64,000 nucleotides of DNA. Origin: Clostridia bacterium (GTDB lineage: Bacteria; Bacillota; Clostridia; Christensenellales; SZUA-584). The first letter of the stretch is position 1; every line of letters begins with the position of its first letter. The notes under the pieces are model-generated. The model saw only the letters and a list, made by a program, of their open reading frames with translations. It made no database searches and was not told where the DNA came from. Position numbers and translations under genes: made by a program. The stretch covers positions 1-64,000 of the forward strand of contig QKIQ01000083.1 of the NCBI GenBank assembly GCA_003249555.1. Direction: 5' to 3'. Positions 18,691 through 28,213 of this stretch are shown here, piece by piece.

Positions 18691-21600
18691 GTTGTCTCCT
18701 GTATATCCGACAAGCTAAGCGGCACGATATCCGCGTCTGTTTTTCCTAATTTCATGCTTTGCAGCAGCACCCGCGCGGTATCCAGCGAGGTGATACAGGG
18801 TATGCGGTGCTCCACTGCCATTCGCCGAAGCTTAAACCCGTCACGCTCCGCACGGCGGCCTTTTGTCGGCGTGTTAAGTATCAGCTTGAGCCGGCCGCTT
18901 TCAAACAGCCCTTGGATACTGCCCGGGTCTTTGGATATTTTGGATACCGTATTCGCAGCCACGAAGTTAAAGTTCAATACATTGGCTGTGCCGTGCGTGG
19001 CGTAAATATCGTAGCCCAGATAATCCAGTACTGCCGCAATCGGGATAAGTTCCTGCTTGTCGTTGTCCGCCACGGTCAAAAAAACGGCTCCCGTTTCCTT
19101 AGGCAGCGCCATCCCCGATGCGATCAATCCTTTAAGCAGCGCTTCGGAATAATCCTCGGATATGCCGAGCACTTCCCCTGTTGACTTCATTTCAGGCCCA
19201 AGCCCCACTTCCACGAGCGGCAGCTTCTCGAACGAAAACACGGGGACTTTGACCGCTGTGATACGGCGTTTGGGATATAGTCCCGTTCCGTATCCCATCT
19301 CGGCCAATGCCTGTCCCAGCGACGCGCGCACCGCGAGGTCGATCATGGGCACGCCCGTAACTTTGGAAATGTACGGTACGGTACGCGAGGAACGCGGATT
19401 CACCTCGATCACGTAGATATCACCGCCCGATATCACATATTGGATATTGACGATGCCTTTGACATGTAGCGCCAGCGCGAGCCGACGCGTGATATCGATC
19501 AGCTCTTCCTGTTGCTTATCGGATATGCGCCGTGCAGGATAGACGGAAATGGAATCGCCCGAATGCACGCCCGCGCGTTCGATATGTTCCATGATACCGG
19601 GTATCAATATGTCCTTTCCGTCGCAGATGGCATCCACCTCAAGCTCTAATCCGAGCATGTATTTATCCACAAGCACGGGATGCTCCTGTTCATGCCGTCC
19701 AATGATGCGCATGTATTCGCGTATATTATCCTCGCTATAGGCAATTTCCATACCCTGTCCGCCCAGCACATACGAGGGACGCACAAGCACCGGATACCCA
19801 AGCTCAGCCGCGGCTTCCACTGCCTGTTCCTCCGTAAACACGGTACGCGCCTTGGGACGGCGGATATTCAGAGATTCCAGCAGCGCTTCAAACTCCTTAC
19901 GGTCTTCAGCACGGTCAATGCTTTCAAGTGCCGTCCCGATGATTTTATATCCCATCTCCTCAACGGATTTAGCGAGCTTAATCGCCGTCTGCCCGCCGAA
20001 CTGCACAATCACGCCTTCCGGGCGTTCCTGCTTCAGTACATTCGCGACATCCTCAGGTGTCAGCGGTTCGAAATAAAGCCGGTCAGACGTATCAAAATCC
20101 GTGGATACTGTTTCGGGGTTGTTGTTGATTATCACCGTGTCATAGCCCGCTTTTTTCAGCGCCCATATACAGTGCACACTGCAATAGTCGAACTCGATGC
20201 CCTGTCCGATACGTATCGGACCGCTGCCGAGCACGACGATTGTTTTATTCCTGGGTACCGTCGCCTCATTTTCATCGTCATACGTAGAGTAATAATACGG
20301 GCTCACTGCGTCAAACTCCGCACCGCAGGTGTCCACCATTTTAAAGGCAGGGCATATTTGATATGACTGTCGTAATTTTGCGACCTCGCTTTCGCTCTTT
20401 CCCGTTAGCCGCGCGATAGCGCTGTCCGCAAAGCCCATCCTTTTCGCGCGTTTAAGTGTCAAAAAGTCCAGCGCATCGTCTTTGTTATCAGTAAACGTTT
20501 CTTCAAGGTCTATAATGTCTTTGAGTTTAATCAAATACCAAAAATCGATTTTGGTTAATTCGTGTATACGGCTTATGGATATGCCGCGGCGCAGCGCCGT
20601 GGCCACTAAGAAAATACGCTCGTCGTCCTGCTCTAAAATACGCGTGATGAGCGCTTCGTCATCCATGGCGTCCGCAAACGAAAAGTACAAAGAATCCAGC
20701 TTGAGCTCGAGTGAACGCACCGCTTTTAAAAACGCGCTTTCGAAGTTAGAGCCAATTGCCATCACCTCACCCGTCGCCTTCATGCGTGTACCCAGCTGTT
20801 TGTTCGCGGTGGTGAATTTATCAAACGGCCAGCGCGGAAATTTGACAACCACATAATCAAGCGTAGGCTCAAAGCACGCAAACGTTTTGCCCGTCACGTT
20901 GTTTTTGATCTCGTCGAGCCCGTATCCCACGGCGATCTTAGCCGCGATTTTAGCAATCGGATAACCCGTTGCTTTGGATGCGAGCGCCGACGAGCGGCTC
21001 ACACGGGGATTCACCTCGATGACGTAATACGTCATGCTATCTGTGTCCAGCGCATATTGCACATTGCAGCCGCCCTGTATTTCCAGCGCATTAATGATTT
21101 TGAGTGACGCCGTCCTCAGCATCTGATATTCCGCGTCGCGCAACGTCTGAGACGGCGCAACCACGATGCTGTCGCCCGTATGAATGCCGACGGGATCGAT
21201 ATTCTCCATGTTGCAGACGGTGATGCAGTTGCCCTTGGCGTCCCGAATCACCTCGTATTCGATCTCTTTAAAGCCCGCCACGCTTTTTTCGATAAGCACC
21301 TCACCGACGCGGCTTGCGGATATACCGCTTTTACATATCTCAATCAGTTCTTCTTCGTTTGCCGCAATGCCGCCGCCTGTACCACCCAGCGTATACGCAG
21401 GCCGCACGATCAGCGGATAGCCGTGTATGGACGCGAAAGAAAGCGCCTCTCCCGGTGTTTTGGCGATGATGCTCTCAATGATTGGCTCATTGATTTCATT
21501 CATCAGCGTTTTAAATGCTTCCCTGTCCTCGGCCTTTTTGATGGACTCGGCATTGGTGCCGAGCAGCTTGACGCCGTACTCATCAAGAATACCGCTTTCA

Positions 21601-21908
21601 AACAGCTCCATCGCAAGATTCAAGCCCGTCTGCCCCCCGAGTGTGGCCAGCATGCTGTCCGGACGCTCTTTTTTGATGATGTTTGTGATCACAGGCACGG
21701 TCAGCGGCTCGATATATACTCTGTCCGCAAGCTCAGGATCGGTCATGATTGTGGCGGGATTGGAGTTCACAAGCACCACCTCGATGCCCTCCTCACGCAA
21801 CGCCTGACACGCCTGCGTCCCCGCATAGTCGAACTCGGCGGCCTGTCCGATAACAATAGGCCCGCTGCCAATTACCAGCACTTTTTTTAATTCGTTATTT
21901 TTTGGCAT
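18684..21908 (-). CDS. carB: Carbamoyl phosphate synthase large subunit
   Basis: 1074 aa; KKVLVIGSGPIVIGQAAEFDYAGTQACQALREEG and a duplicated ATP-grasp organisation. Confidence 0.97.
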   Translation of the reverse strand: MPKNNELKKVLVIGSGPIVIGQAAEFDYAGTQACQALREEGIEVVLVNSNPATIMTDPELADRVYIEPLTVPVITNIIKKERPDSMLATLGGQTGLNLAMELFESGILDEYGVKLLGTNAESIKKAEDREAFKTLMNEINEPIIESIIAKTPGEALSFASIHGYPLIVRPAYTLGGTGGGIAANEEELIEICKSGISASRVGEVLIEKSVAGFKEIEYEVIRDAKGNCITVCNMENIDPVGIHTGDSIVVAPSQTLRDAEYQMLRTASLKIINALEIQGGCNVQYALDTDSMTYYVIEVNPRVSRSSALASKATGYPIAKIAAKIAVGYGLDEIKNNVTGKTFACFEPTLDYVVVKFPRWPFDKFTTANKQLGTRMKATGEVMAIGSNFESAFLKAVRSLELKLDSLYFSFADAMDDEALITRILEQDDERIFLVATALRRGISISRIHELTKIDFWYLIKLKDIIDLEETFTDNKDDALDFLTLKRAKRMGFADSAIARLTGKSESEVAKLRQSYQICPAFKMVDTCGAEFDAVSPYYYSTYDDENEATVPRNKTIVVLGSGPIRIGQGIEFDYCSVHCIWALKKAGYDTVIINNNPETVSTDFDTSDRLYFEPLTPEDVANVLKQERPEGVIVQFGGQTAIKLAKSVEEMGYKIIGTALESIDRAEDRKEFEALLESLNIRRPKARTVFTEEQAVEAAAELGYPVLVRPSYVLGGQGMEIAYSEDNIREYMRIIGRHEQEHPVLVDKYMLGLELEVDAICDGKDILIPGIMEHIERAGVHSGDSISVYPARRISDKQQEELIDITRRLALALHVKGIVNIQYVISGGDIYVIEVNPRSSRTVPYISKVTGVPMIDLAVRASLGQALAEMGYGTGLYPKRRITAVKVPVFSFEKLPLVEVGLGPEMKSTGEVLGISEDYSEALLKGLIASGMALPKETGAVFLTVADNDKQELIPIAAVLDYLGYDIYATHGTANVLNFNFVAANTVSKISKDPGSIQGLFESGRLKLILNTPTKGRRAERDGFKLRRMAVEHRIPCITSLDTARVLLQSMKLGKTDADIVPLSLSDIQETTC

Positions 21909-22962
21909 GTGTATCCCTCATACGGCTTAAAAACTCGTCAAACAAATACGCGGTGTCTTCCGGGCCGGGCGCCGCTTCAGGATGAAATTGCACCGTAAAC
22001 ATATCTTGACCGCTATATCTGACCCCCTCTACCGTGCCGTCGTTCCAATTGCGGTGGCTCACCTCGCAACCGTCCGGCAGCGTATCCTCTATGACGGTAT
22101 AACCGTGGTTCTGCGATGTGATATACACACGATCCTTATCCAGGTCCTTCACGGGATGATTTGCGCCGCGATGTCCGTATTTTAATTTTTCTGTATCTGC
22201 ACCCATGGCGAGCGCGAGCAGCTGATGTCCAAGGCAGATGCCGAATACCGGTTTTTTGCCAATGAGCTTTTTCAAGTTCTCGATAACCTCTTCGTTTTCC
22301 TTGGGATCTCCGGGGCCGTTGGTGAGCATGATGCCGTCAAAATCACCCGTAAGCAATTCCTCAGCGCTTGTCCTTGCAGGAAACACAGTCACCTTGCAGC
22401 CGCGATTTTCAAGGCTTCTCACAATGTTCTTCTTAAGACCGAAATCCAGCACGGCCACCTTGAGATCGCCGTCGCAATGCTCATATTTCTTTGCGCATGT
22501 CACCTTGTCAACAGGCATTTCGCAAACGTAGCCGCGCATGGTATTTAGCTGCTCCGTTGTCGGCTCGTCTTGTGTGATGATGCCGCGCATCGTGCCCTTT
22601 TCGCGGATAATGCGTGTGAGGGCGCGCGTATCAATGCCGCACAGTCCGACAATGCCGTGATCCGCAAGGTATTTATCTAAATCACCCTCGCTGCGCCAGT
22701 TGGATGGCTGGCTGCACACCTCGCGCGCAATAAAGCCGCTCACCTGCGGTTTTGCCGACTCAGGGTCTATCTCATTCACGCCGTAGTTGCCGATCAGCGG
22801 ATATGTCATCGTGACAATCTGCCCGCAATAGGACGGGTCTGTCAGCACCTCCTGATAGCCTGTCATGCCCGTATTGAATACGACTTCCCCGATGATATCG
22901 GCTTTTGCGCCAAAGCTTTGGCCGTCAAAACGTGTGCCGTCTTCCAAAGTGAGTATTGCCAT
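21895..22962 (-). CDS. carA: Carbamoyl phosphate synthase small subunit
   Basis: ...VFNTGMTGYQEVLTDPSYCGQIV...FGICLGHQLLALAMG...QFHPEAAPGPED. Confidence 0.96.
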   Translation of the reverse strand: MAILTLEDGTRFDGQSFGAKADIIGEVVFNTGMTGYQEVLTDPSYCGQIVTMTYPLIGNYGVNEIDPESAKPQVSGFIAREVCSQPSNWRSEGDLDKYLADHGIVGLCGIDTRALTRIIREKGTMRGIITQDEPTTEQLNTMRGYVCEMPVDKVTCAKKYEHCDGDLKVAVLDFGLKKNIVRSLENRGCKVTVFPARTSAEELLTGDFDGIMLTNGPGDPKENEEVIENLKKLIGKKPVFGICLGHQLLALAMGADTEKLKYGHRGANHPVKDLDKDRVYITSQNHGYTVIEDTLPDGCEVSHRNWNDGTVEGVRYSGQDMFTVQFHPEAAPGPEDTAYLFDEFLSRMRDTHAKK

Positions 22963-22985
22963 GGTTTCTCCTCTCAGAATGAAAA

Positions 22986-23882
22986 TTATAAATGGATGCC
23001 GCGCCGTGACAGCGCAAACATGATATCCTCTTTCATATCCAGCGCAAACGCCCGTGCCGCCTGGGGCGCCGAAAGATGCGCATATTTTTCTTTTTTATAG
23101 GCCAGCAACAGCCCGCGCGATGCATTGACCACCGCACCCAGCCCGTTTTCGTCGAAATTGACCGCAATGTCGTCTGCCCCCGCTCCCTGTGCCCCGTAGC
23201 CCGGCACAAGGAAAAACGTGGATGGTAACCGCATGCGCAGCTTATGCGCTTCGGCCGGATATGTCGCGCCCACCACGGCGCCCACCGAGCTGTAGCCGCT
23301 GGTGCCGATATACGGCTCTCCCCAAAGCTTGACCTTGTCCGCCACGGCTTCGTAAAGCTTCTTTCCGCCCACGTTTAAGTCCTGAAACTCTCCGCCCGAC
23401 GGATTGGATGTTTTCACAAGAACAAATATTCCCTTGCCCGTCATATCGCACGCCTCAAGAAACGGCTGAATGCCGTCGATGCCAAGATATGCGTTCACGG
23501 TCAGAAAATCGGCCGGACTGTGAATCAGATGCGCCTCCGCATACGCCTTGGCCGTTGAACCGATATCGTTTCTTTTTGCGTCTGCGATAACGATTAGCCC
23601 CTTTTTCTTGGCATACTCCATTGTGTCAAAAAAGCAGGCAACCCCTTGCGCACCGTACTGTTCATAATACGCCGCCTGTACCTTGACAGAAGGGACGATG
23701 TCCGCTATCGCGTCTATTATATCACAGTTAAACCGGTAAACACACTTCGCCTTTTCGCTGTTTGTGAGCTCGCCCGCTTCGGATTCATACTCGGGCGTTA
23801 AGTAACCGTATTCGGTATCTATCCCCGCGCATACAGGGCATTGCGTACTTTTAATCGCATGGCACAATCTGTCTATTTGCAT
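22986..23882 (-). CDS. pyrF: Orotidine 5'-phosphate decarboxylase
   Basis: ...CVYRFNCDIIDAI...KGLIVIADAKRNDIGSTAKAYAEAHL.... Confidence 0.92.
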   Translation of the reverse strand: MQIDRLCHAIKSTQCPVCAGIDTEYGYLTPEYESEAGELTNSEKAKCVYRFNCDIIDAIADIVPSVKVQAAYYEQYGAQGVACFFDTMEYAKKKGLIVIADAKRNDIGSTAKAYAEAHLIHSPADFLTVNAYLGIDGIQPFLEACDMTGKGIFVLVKTSNPSGGEFQDLNVGGKKLYEAVADKVKLWGEPYIGTSGYSSVGAVVGATYPAEAHKLRMRLPSTFFLVPGYGAQGAGADDIAVNFDENGLGAVVNASRGLLLAYKKEKYAHLSAPQAARAFALDMKEDIMFALSRRGIHL

Positions 23883-25147
23883 GATGCACCTCCACTGTAC
23901 ACAAGCCGTCCGTCCACAATCGTATGCGTTACGAGACCGCGCAGCGCATGGCCGATAAACGGCGAATTTTTGCCCTTGGAAACAAGGCTCTGCTCCGTCA
24001 GCGTATATTCAGCTTCCATATCTGCAATGGTTAAGTCGGCTGGTACGCCCTCTTTAATCACGCCGCCCGGTTTGCCGATAATCCGTGACGGATTCACGCT
24101 GAATAGCGCAGCCAGCTTGTCATTATCCTGCGTTAAATTCGTCACGGCAAGAGAAAATGCCGTTTCAAATCCGGATATGCCGAAAGCGGCGAGTGCATAT
24201 TCAATATTCTTTTCATCCTTATGGTGCGGCGCATGATCCGTCGCAATCGCGTCGATGGTACCGTCCAGAAGCGCTTCTTTCACCGCAGCCACATCGTCCG
24301 GCGTACGCAGCGGCGGGTTCACCTTTGTGCGCGCGTCGTAGCCAGAGCACCAGCTGTCGTCCGCCGAGAAATAGTGCGGCGCACTCTCGCATGTGACGGA
24401 TACGCCGCGCTGCTTGGCGGCACGGATCAACGTGATGCCGCCGCGAGTGGACACATGCTGAATGTGTACCCGCAGCCCATAGCTTTCCGCAAGAATTAAA
24501 TCTCTTGCAATCATCGTCTCCTCGGCGGCCCGTGGGATACCGGGCAACCCTAATATCGTGGAGTTGAGCCCTTCGTTCATCACCCCCGTGCCTTTTAAAT
24601 CAAGGCATTCCTCATGAGCCATGATGAATGAGCCGTACGTTTGCGCATATTGCATCGCAGCAAGCATCATCGCGCCGCTGCCAATCGGCCGTCCGTCGTC
24701 AGAAAACGCGACGCAGCCCATGGCGGCAAGCTCGCCCATTTCCGTCAGTTCTTTGCCTTTTAGCTCCTTCGTGGCTGCGCCCACGGGGTAAACTTTTGCA
24801 GACGCGTTTTGCGCCTTGCTAAGCACCAGCGCGCATACCGAAGCGTTATCAATAGCGGGGACTGTATTTGGCATGCAGCATACAGCGGTGAAGCCGCCCT
24901 TTGCCGCCGCATACGTTCCCGACATAATGTCTTCCTTATATTCTTGTCCCGGTTCCCTTAAATGGCAGTGTATATCGATAAAGCCGGGGAAAACAGTTTT
25001 GCCCGATACATCGATGGTTTCATCGGCACTGCCCAGATCAGTTCCGATTGACTTGATACGATCGCCTTCTATGAATATATCCAGACGGCCCTTTTTTTCT
25101 CCGTCCGGATTCACGACCTCGCCGCCGCACAGTTTAAGCGTCTTCAT
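23873..25147 (-). CDS. pyrC: Dihydroorotase
   Basis: ...VFPGFIDIHCHLREPGQEYKEDI...AIATDHAPHHKDEK; start reassigned to MKTLKLCGG with an upstream GAGGAGG. Confidence 0.94.
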   Translation of the reverse strand: MKTLKLCGGEVVNPDGEKKGRLDIFIEGDRIKSIGTDLGSADETIDVSGKTVFPGFIDIHCHLREPGQEYKEDIMSGTYAAAKGGFTAVCCMPNTVPAIDNASVCALVLSKAQNASAKVYPVGAATKELKGKELTEMGELAAMGCVAFSDDGRPIGSGAMMLAAMQYAQTYGSFIMAHEECLDLKGTGVMNEGLNSTILGLPGIPRAAEETMIARDLILAESYGLRVHIQHVSTRGGITLIRAAKQRGVSVTCESAPHYFSADDSWCSGYDARTKVNPPLRTPDDVAAVKEALLDGTIDAIATDHAPHHKDEKNIEYALAAFGISGFETAFSLAVTNLTQDNDKLAALFSVNPSRIIGKPGGVIKEGVPADLTIADMEAEYTLTEQSLVSKGKNSPFIGHALRGLVTHTIVDGRLVYSGGASCK

Positions 25148-26069
25148 TCTTCCTCCTCGTGAGCAGATAGAGCAGCGCCATTCTGACCGCCACACCGTTT
25201 GTTACCTGCTCGTTGATCACTGAATTTTCCGCGTCCACAACCGCGCTAGAGAGTTCCACGCCGCGGTTGACCGGGCCGGGATGCATAATCAATACATCCT
25301 TGCTGCACCACTTATCCAGTGTACCCTCATTGACACCGAAGAAACTGTGGTATTCGCGCAGCGTCGATAAAAACGCACCTTCCAGGCGTTCCTTTTGTAT
25401 ACGCAGCCCCATCACCACATCGGCGCCTTTGAGCGCTTCCTCAAGGCTGCTTGTCACACGCGCCCCCATCGTCTCTATGCCAAACGGCATCAATGTTTTG
25501 GGGCCGCAGAGCGTCACATTCGCGCCAAGCTTTTTGAGCCCCCAAAGGTTGCTGCGCGCCACGCGGCTGTGCCAGATATCACCGATGATGGAGACGTTCA
25601 GTCCTTTCAGGTCACCGAAGCGTTCACGCATTGTGAACATATCGAGCAGAGCCTGTGTGGGATGCTCGTGCATGCCGTCTCCCGCGTTAATCACGCTGCC
25701 TGAGAAATGGTCGCCCAGCAGCTTGGGCGCACCCGCGTACGGATGGCGGATGATGATGACATCCGTCTCCATTGCCTCTATGGTATAGCCCGTATCGAGC
25801 AGCGTTTCCCCTTTGCTCACAGAACTCGACGACACGCCGAGGTTGCTGAACGTCGCGCCCAAAAATTTGGCCGCGAGCTCAAAGCTAAGCCTTGTGCGCG
25901 TGCTGTTTTCATAAAACAGCGCCACCACGGATTTGCCCTGCATATGAGGCATTTTTTTTGCGTTCTGCTGCAAATAAGTCTTCATCGTGGCGGCTGTATC
26001 AAGTATGTACGTCATTTCATCCGCGCTCATATCGTGCAGCCCAATTAAATCTTTTTGTGACAAATGCAT
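25134..26069 (-). CDS. pyrB: Aspartate carbamoyltransferase catalytic subunit
   Basis: ...VALFYENSTRTRLSFELAAKFLGA...HPTQALLDMFTM.... Confidence 0.95.
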   Translation of the reverse strand: MHLSQKDLIGLHDMSADEMTYILDTAATMKTYLQQNAKKMPHMQGKSVVALFYENSTRTRLSFELAAKFLGATFSNLGVSSSSVSKGETLLDTGYTIEAMETDVIIIRHPYAGAPKLLGDHFSGSVINAGDGMHEHPTQALLDMFTMRERFGDLKGLNVSIIGDIWHSRVARSNLWGLKKLGANVTLCGPKTLMPFGIETMGARVTSSLEEALKGADVVMGLRIQKERLEGAFLSTLREYHSFFGVNEGTLDKWCSKDVLIMHPGPVNRGVELSSAVVDAENSVINEQVTNGVAVRMALLYLLTRRKNEDA

Positions 26070-26079
26070 ATTTTTATTC

Positions 26080-26115
26080 CCTTTTTAAAAGGAGCGGACG
26101 TATCCGCTCCTTAAT
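26080..26115 (-). terminator. Hairpin terminator between uraA and pyrB
   Basis: Minus strand GGAGCGGA-TACG-TCCGCTCC-TTTT. Confidence 0.6.
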
Positions 26116-26121
26116 CACTTA

Positions 26122-27390
26122 TTAAGCGTTTTCTTTCTCAATATCGAATTTCTCCGGCAGCACCGCGTTGAGTATGATACCCGCCAGCGCCGCAAGCGCC
26201 ACGCCCGATATCGTAAAGCTTTCGTTGACAGGAATCGTCACACCAATACCCACGACCAATGTGATGGAGAGTATCAGCAGATTGCGGCTGCTTGTGAAAT
26301 CCACGTTGGCTTCCGCCATAGTGCGGATACCGATGGACGCGATCATACCAAACAGCACAATACTCATGCCGCCAATGATAGGCGCAGGGATGGTCTGAAG
26401 GAATGCGCCAAAGTAGCCGATTACCGAAAGCGCCATAGCGTAGCAGGCCGCGATACGCAGTATCTGCGGATTGTAGTTCTTGGTCACCGCGAGCACGCCG
26501 GTGTTTTCGCCGTAAGTCGTGTTTGCCGGGCCGCCGATGAACCCTGCAAACATGGTGGCCACACCGTCGCCAATGAGTGTGCGGTGCAAGCCGGGATCTT
26601 CAAAGAAGTTCTTGCCGACAACCGCGCCGTTGGTGGTAATATCGCCGAGGTGTTCCATGAATGTCGCGATGGATATAGGCGCAATCAGAAGTATCGAATT
26701 CGCACTGAACTTGGGCAGATGGAAATTCGGCAGCTGGATAATTGATGCAGATTCAAAGGGTGCGAAGTTCATGAGGGCCGTTGTGCCTTCGGGAACGGCC
26801 ACAATTGCATTAAGCAGCAGTGCCACACCGTATCCAACAGCCAGTCCGCAAAGAATGGGTAACAGCTTGAAGAAGCCCTTGATGAATATCGACACAACCA
26901 CAACGGTCAAAACAACTGACGCAGCCACAACCCATTTCGTCCAGAGCAACCCACCGACAAAATCAGCGGTGATATCGTTAAAAATAACAGTGGGCGCAAG
27001 TGTCAAACCGATAACAACGATAACCGGGCCGGTCACGATGGCCGGAAACAGCTTCTTGATGCGATCGGGGCCTATGACCTTAGCCAGCAGAGCAAAAAGC
27101 AGATAACATGCGCCGGCAACCATAATCGCACCTGTCGCATATTCCTTACCCTCGCTTTGCACCACATATGTGATGGCCGACATAAACGCAAAGCTTGATC
27201 CAAGGAACACCGGTACTTTACGCTTTGTGATGAAGTGAAAGAGCAGAGTGCCACCGCCCGCCGCAAACAGCGCAACAGCCGGGTCCAGCCCTGTAATCGC
27301 GGGAACAACAATAGTGGCGCCGAACATTGCAAACATATGCTGCAGTCCGAGTATGGCCTTTGTCCCCCATCCTTGTTTGACTTTTTCCAT
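26122..27390 (-). CDS. uraA: Uracil permease (NCS2 family)
   Basis: ...LGLQHMFAMFGATIVVPAITGLDPAVALFAAGGGTLLFHFIT...GGPANTTYGENTGVLAVT. Confidence 0.93.
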   Translation of the reverse strand: MEKVKQGWGTKAILGLQHMFAMFGATIVVPAITGLDPAVALFAAGGGTLLFHFITKRKVPVFLGSSFAFMSAITYVVQSEGKEYATGAIMVAGACYLLFALLAKVIGPDRIKKLFPAIVTGPVIVVIGLTLAPTVIFNDITADFVGGLLWTKWVVAASVVLTVVVVSIFIKGFFKLLPILCGLAVGYGVALLLNAIVAVPEGTTALMNFAPFESASIIQLPNFHLPKFSANSILLIAPISIATFMEHLGDITTNGAVVGKNFFEDPGLHRTLIGDGVATMFAGFIGGPANTTYGENTGVLAVTKNYNPQILRIAACYAMALSVIGYFGAFLQTIPAPIIGGMSIVLFGMIASIGIRTMAEANVDFTSSRNLLILSITLVVGIGVTIPVNESFTISGVALAALAGIILNAVLPEKFDIEKENA

Positions 27391-27430
27391 AATACCCTCC
27401 GTATATTAAATAATTTCATTTACCCGCATA

Positions 27431-27456
27431 AAAAAACCTTATCTGCACTGATAAGG
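27431..27456 (-). terminator. Intrinsic terminator between pyrR and uraA
   Basis: Minus strand CCTTATC-AGTGCA-GATAAGG-TTTTTTT. Confidence 0.75.
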
Positions 27457-27457
27457 C

Positions 27458-27997
27458 TCATACAGGCAAATCGTTGATAACAACGTTGTCAATATCATCA
27501 AATTCCTTGACATGCACGCTGATCACTTCGTTCTTCGATGTGGGAATATTTTTCCCGACATAATCAGCCCGAATAGGAAGCTCTCTGTGACCTCTGTCCA
27601 CAATCACGGCCAGTTGAATAAAGCTTGGTCTGCCCAAATCCATCAGCGCGTCTAGAGCGGCCCTTGCGGTGCGGCCTGTGTAAAGCACGTCGTCACAAAG
27701 CACCACCGTCTTTTTATTGATGTCAAAAGCGATATCGGTGCCCTTAATCACTGGATGATCCGCCAGCAACGAAAGATCGTCACGGTAAAATGTGATATCG
27801 AGCGTGCCGATGTCTACACCGGTGCCCTCGAACTCTTTGATATACGACGCAATGCGCTTCGCAATGGGAACGCCTCGCCTGTGAATACCGATCAGTGCCA
27901 GATCTTGAGCGCCCTTGTTTTTTTCGATAATCTCATGAGCGATACGTTTTAAAGCACGGTCGAGCGCAACCTCGTCCATGATGAGCGCTTTGTCCAC
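27458..27997 (-). CDS. pyrR: Bifunctional pyr operon regulator / uracil phosphoribosyltransferase
   Basis: ...[15 protein letters not shown]...[21 protein letters not shown]; first gene of the pyr operon. Confidence 0.95.
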   Translation of the reverse strand: MDKALIMDEVALDRALKRIAHEIIEKNKGAQDLALIGIHRRGVPIAKRIASYIKEFEGTGVDIGTLDITFYRDDLSLLADHPVIKGTDIAFDINKKTVVLCDDVLYTGRTARAALDALMDLGRPSFIQLAVIVDRGHRELPIRADYVGKNIPTSKNEVISVHVKEFDDIDNVVINDLPV

Positions 27998-28029
27998 TTT
28001 TCCACCGTCCTTTCTGTATTTATCGCATT

Positions 28030-28100
28030 AAAAAAGCCTTGCACTTGGCAAGGCGAATAAGCATAGCTAACTAATAAACCTTGCCGGACTCTCTGGACCG
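28030..28100 (-). promoter_or_regulatory. PyrR-type attenuator leader (binding loop plus terminator)
   Basis: Minus strand GGTCCAGAGAGTCCGGCAAGG (28079-28100) followed by GCCTTGC-CAAGT-GCAAGGC-TTTTTT (28030-28054). GGCAAGG can pair with the 5' arm of the terminator. Confidence 0.82.
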
Positions 28101-28213
28101 AATTAAAGGTGTTCTACTGATAAAAACATTATCATATGCTGCCCGGTTTGTAAAGAACAACCTTAGCAAACCGGGCATATTTTTATTTCCATAGTTCCCG
28201 ACTATCGGGGTAA

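Noticed and set aside
18754-22548. Many long plus-strand ORFs (e.g. 19680-20366, 21180-21890) opposite carB/carA
   Set aside because: Antisense shadow ORFs of GC-rich coding DNA; no RBS, low-complexity translations, and the opposite strand encodes clear CarA/CarB.
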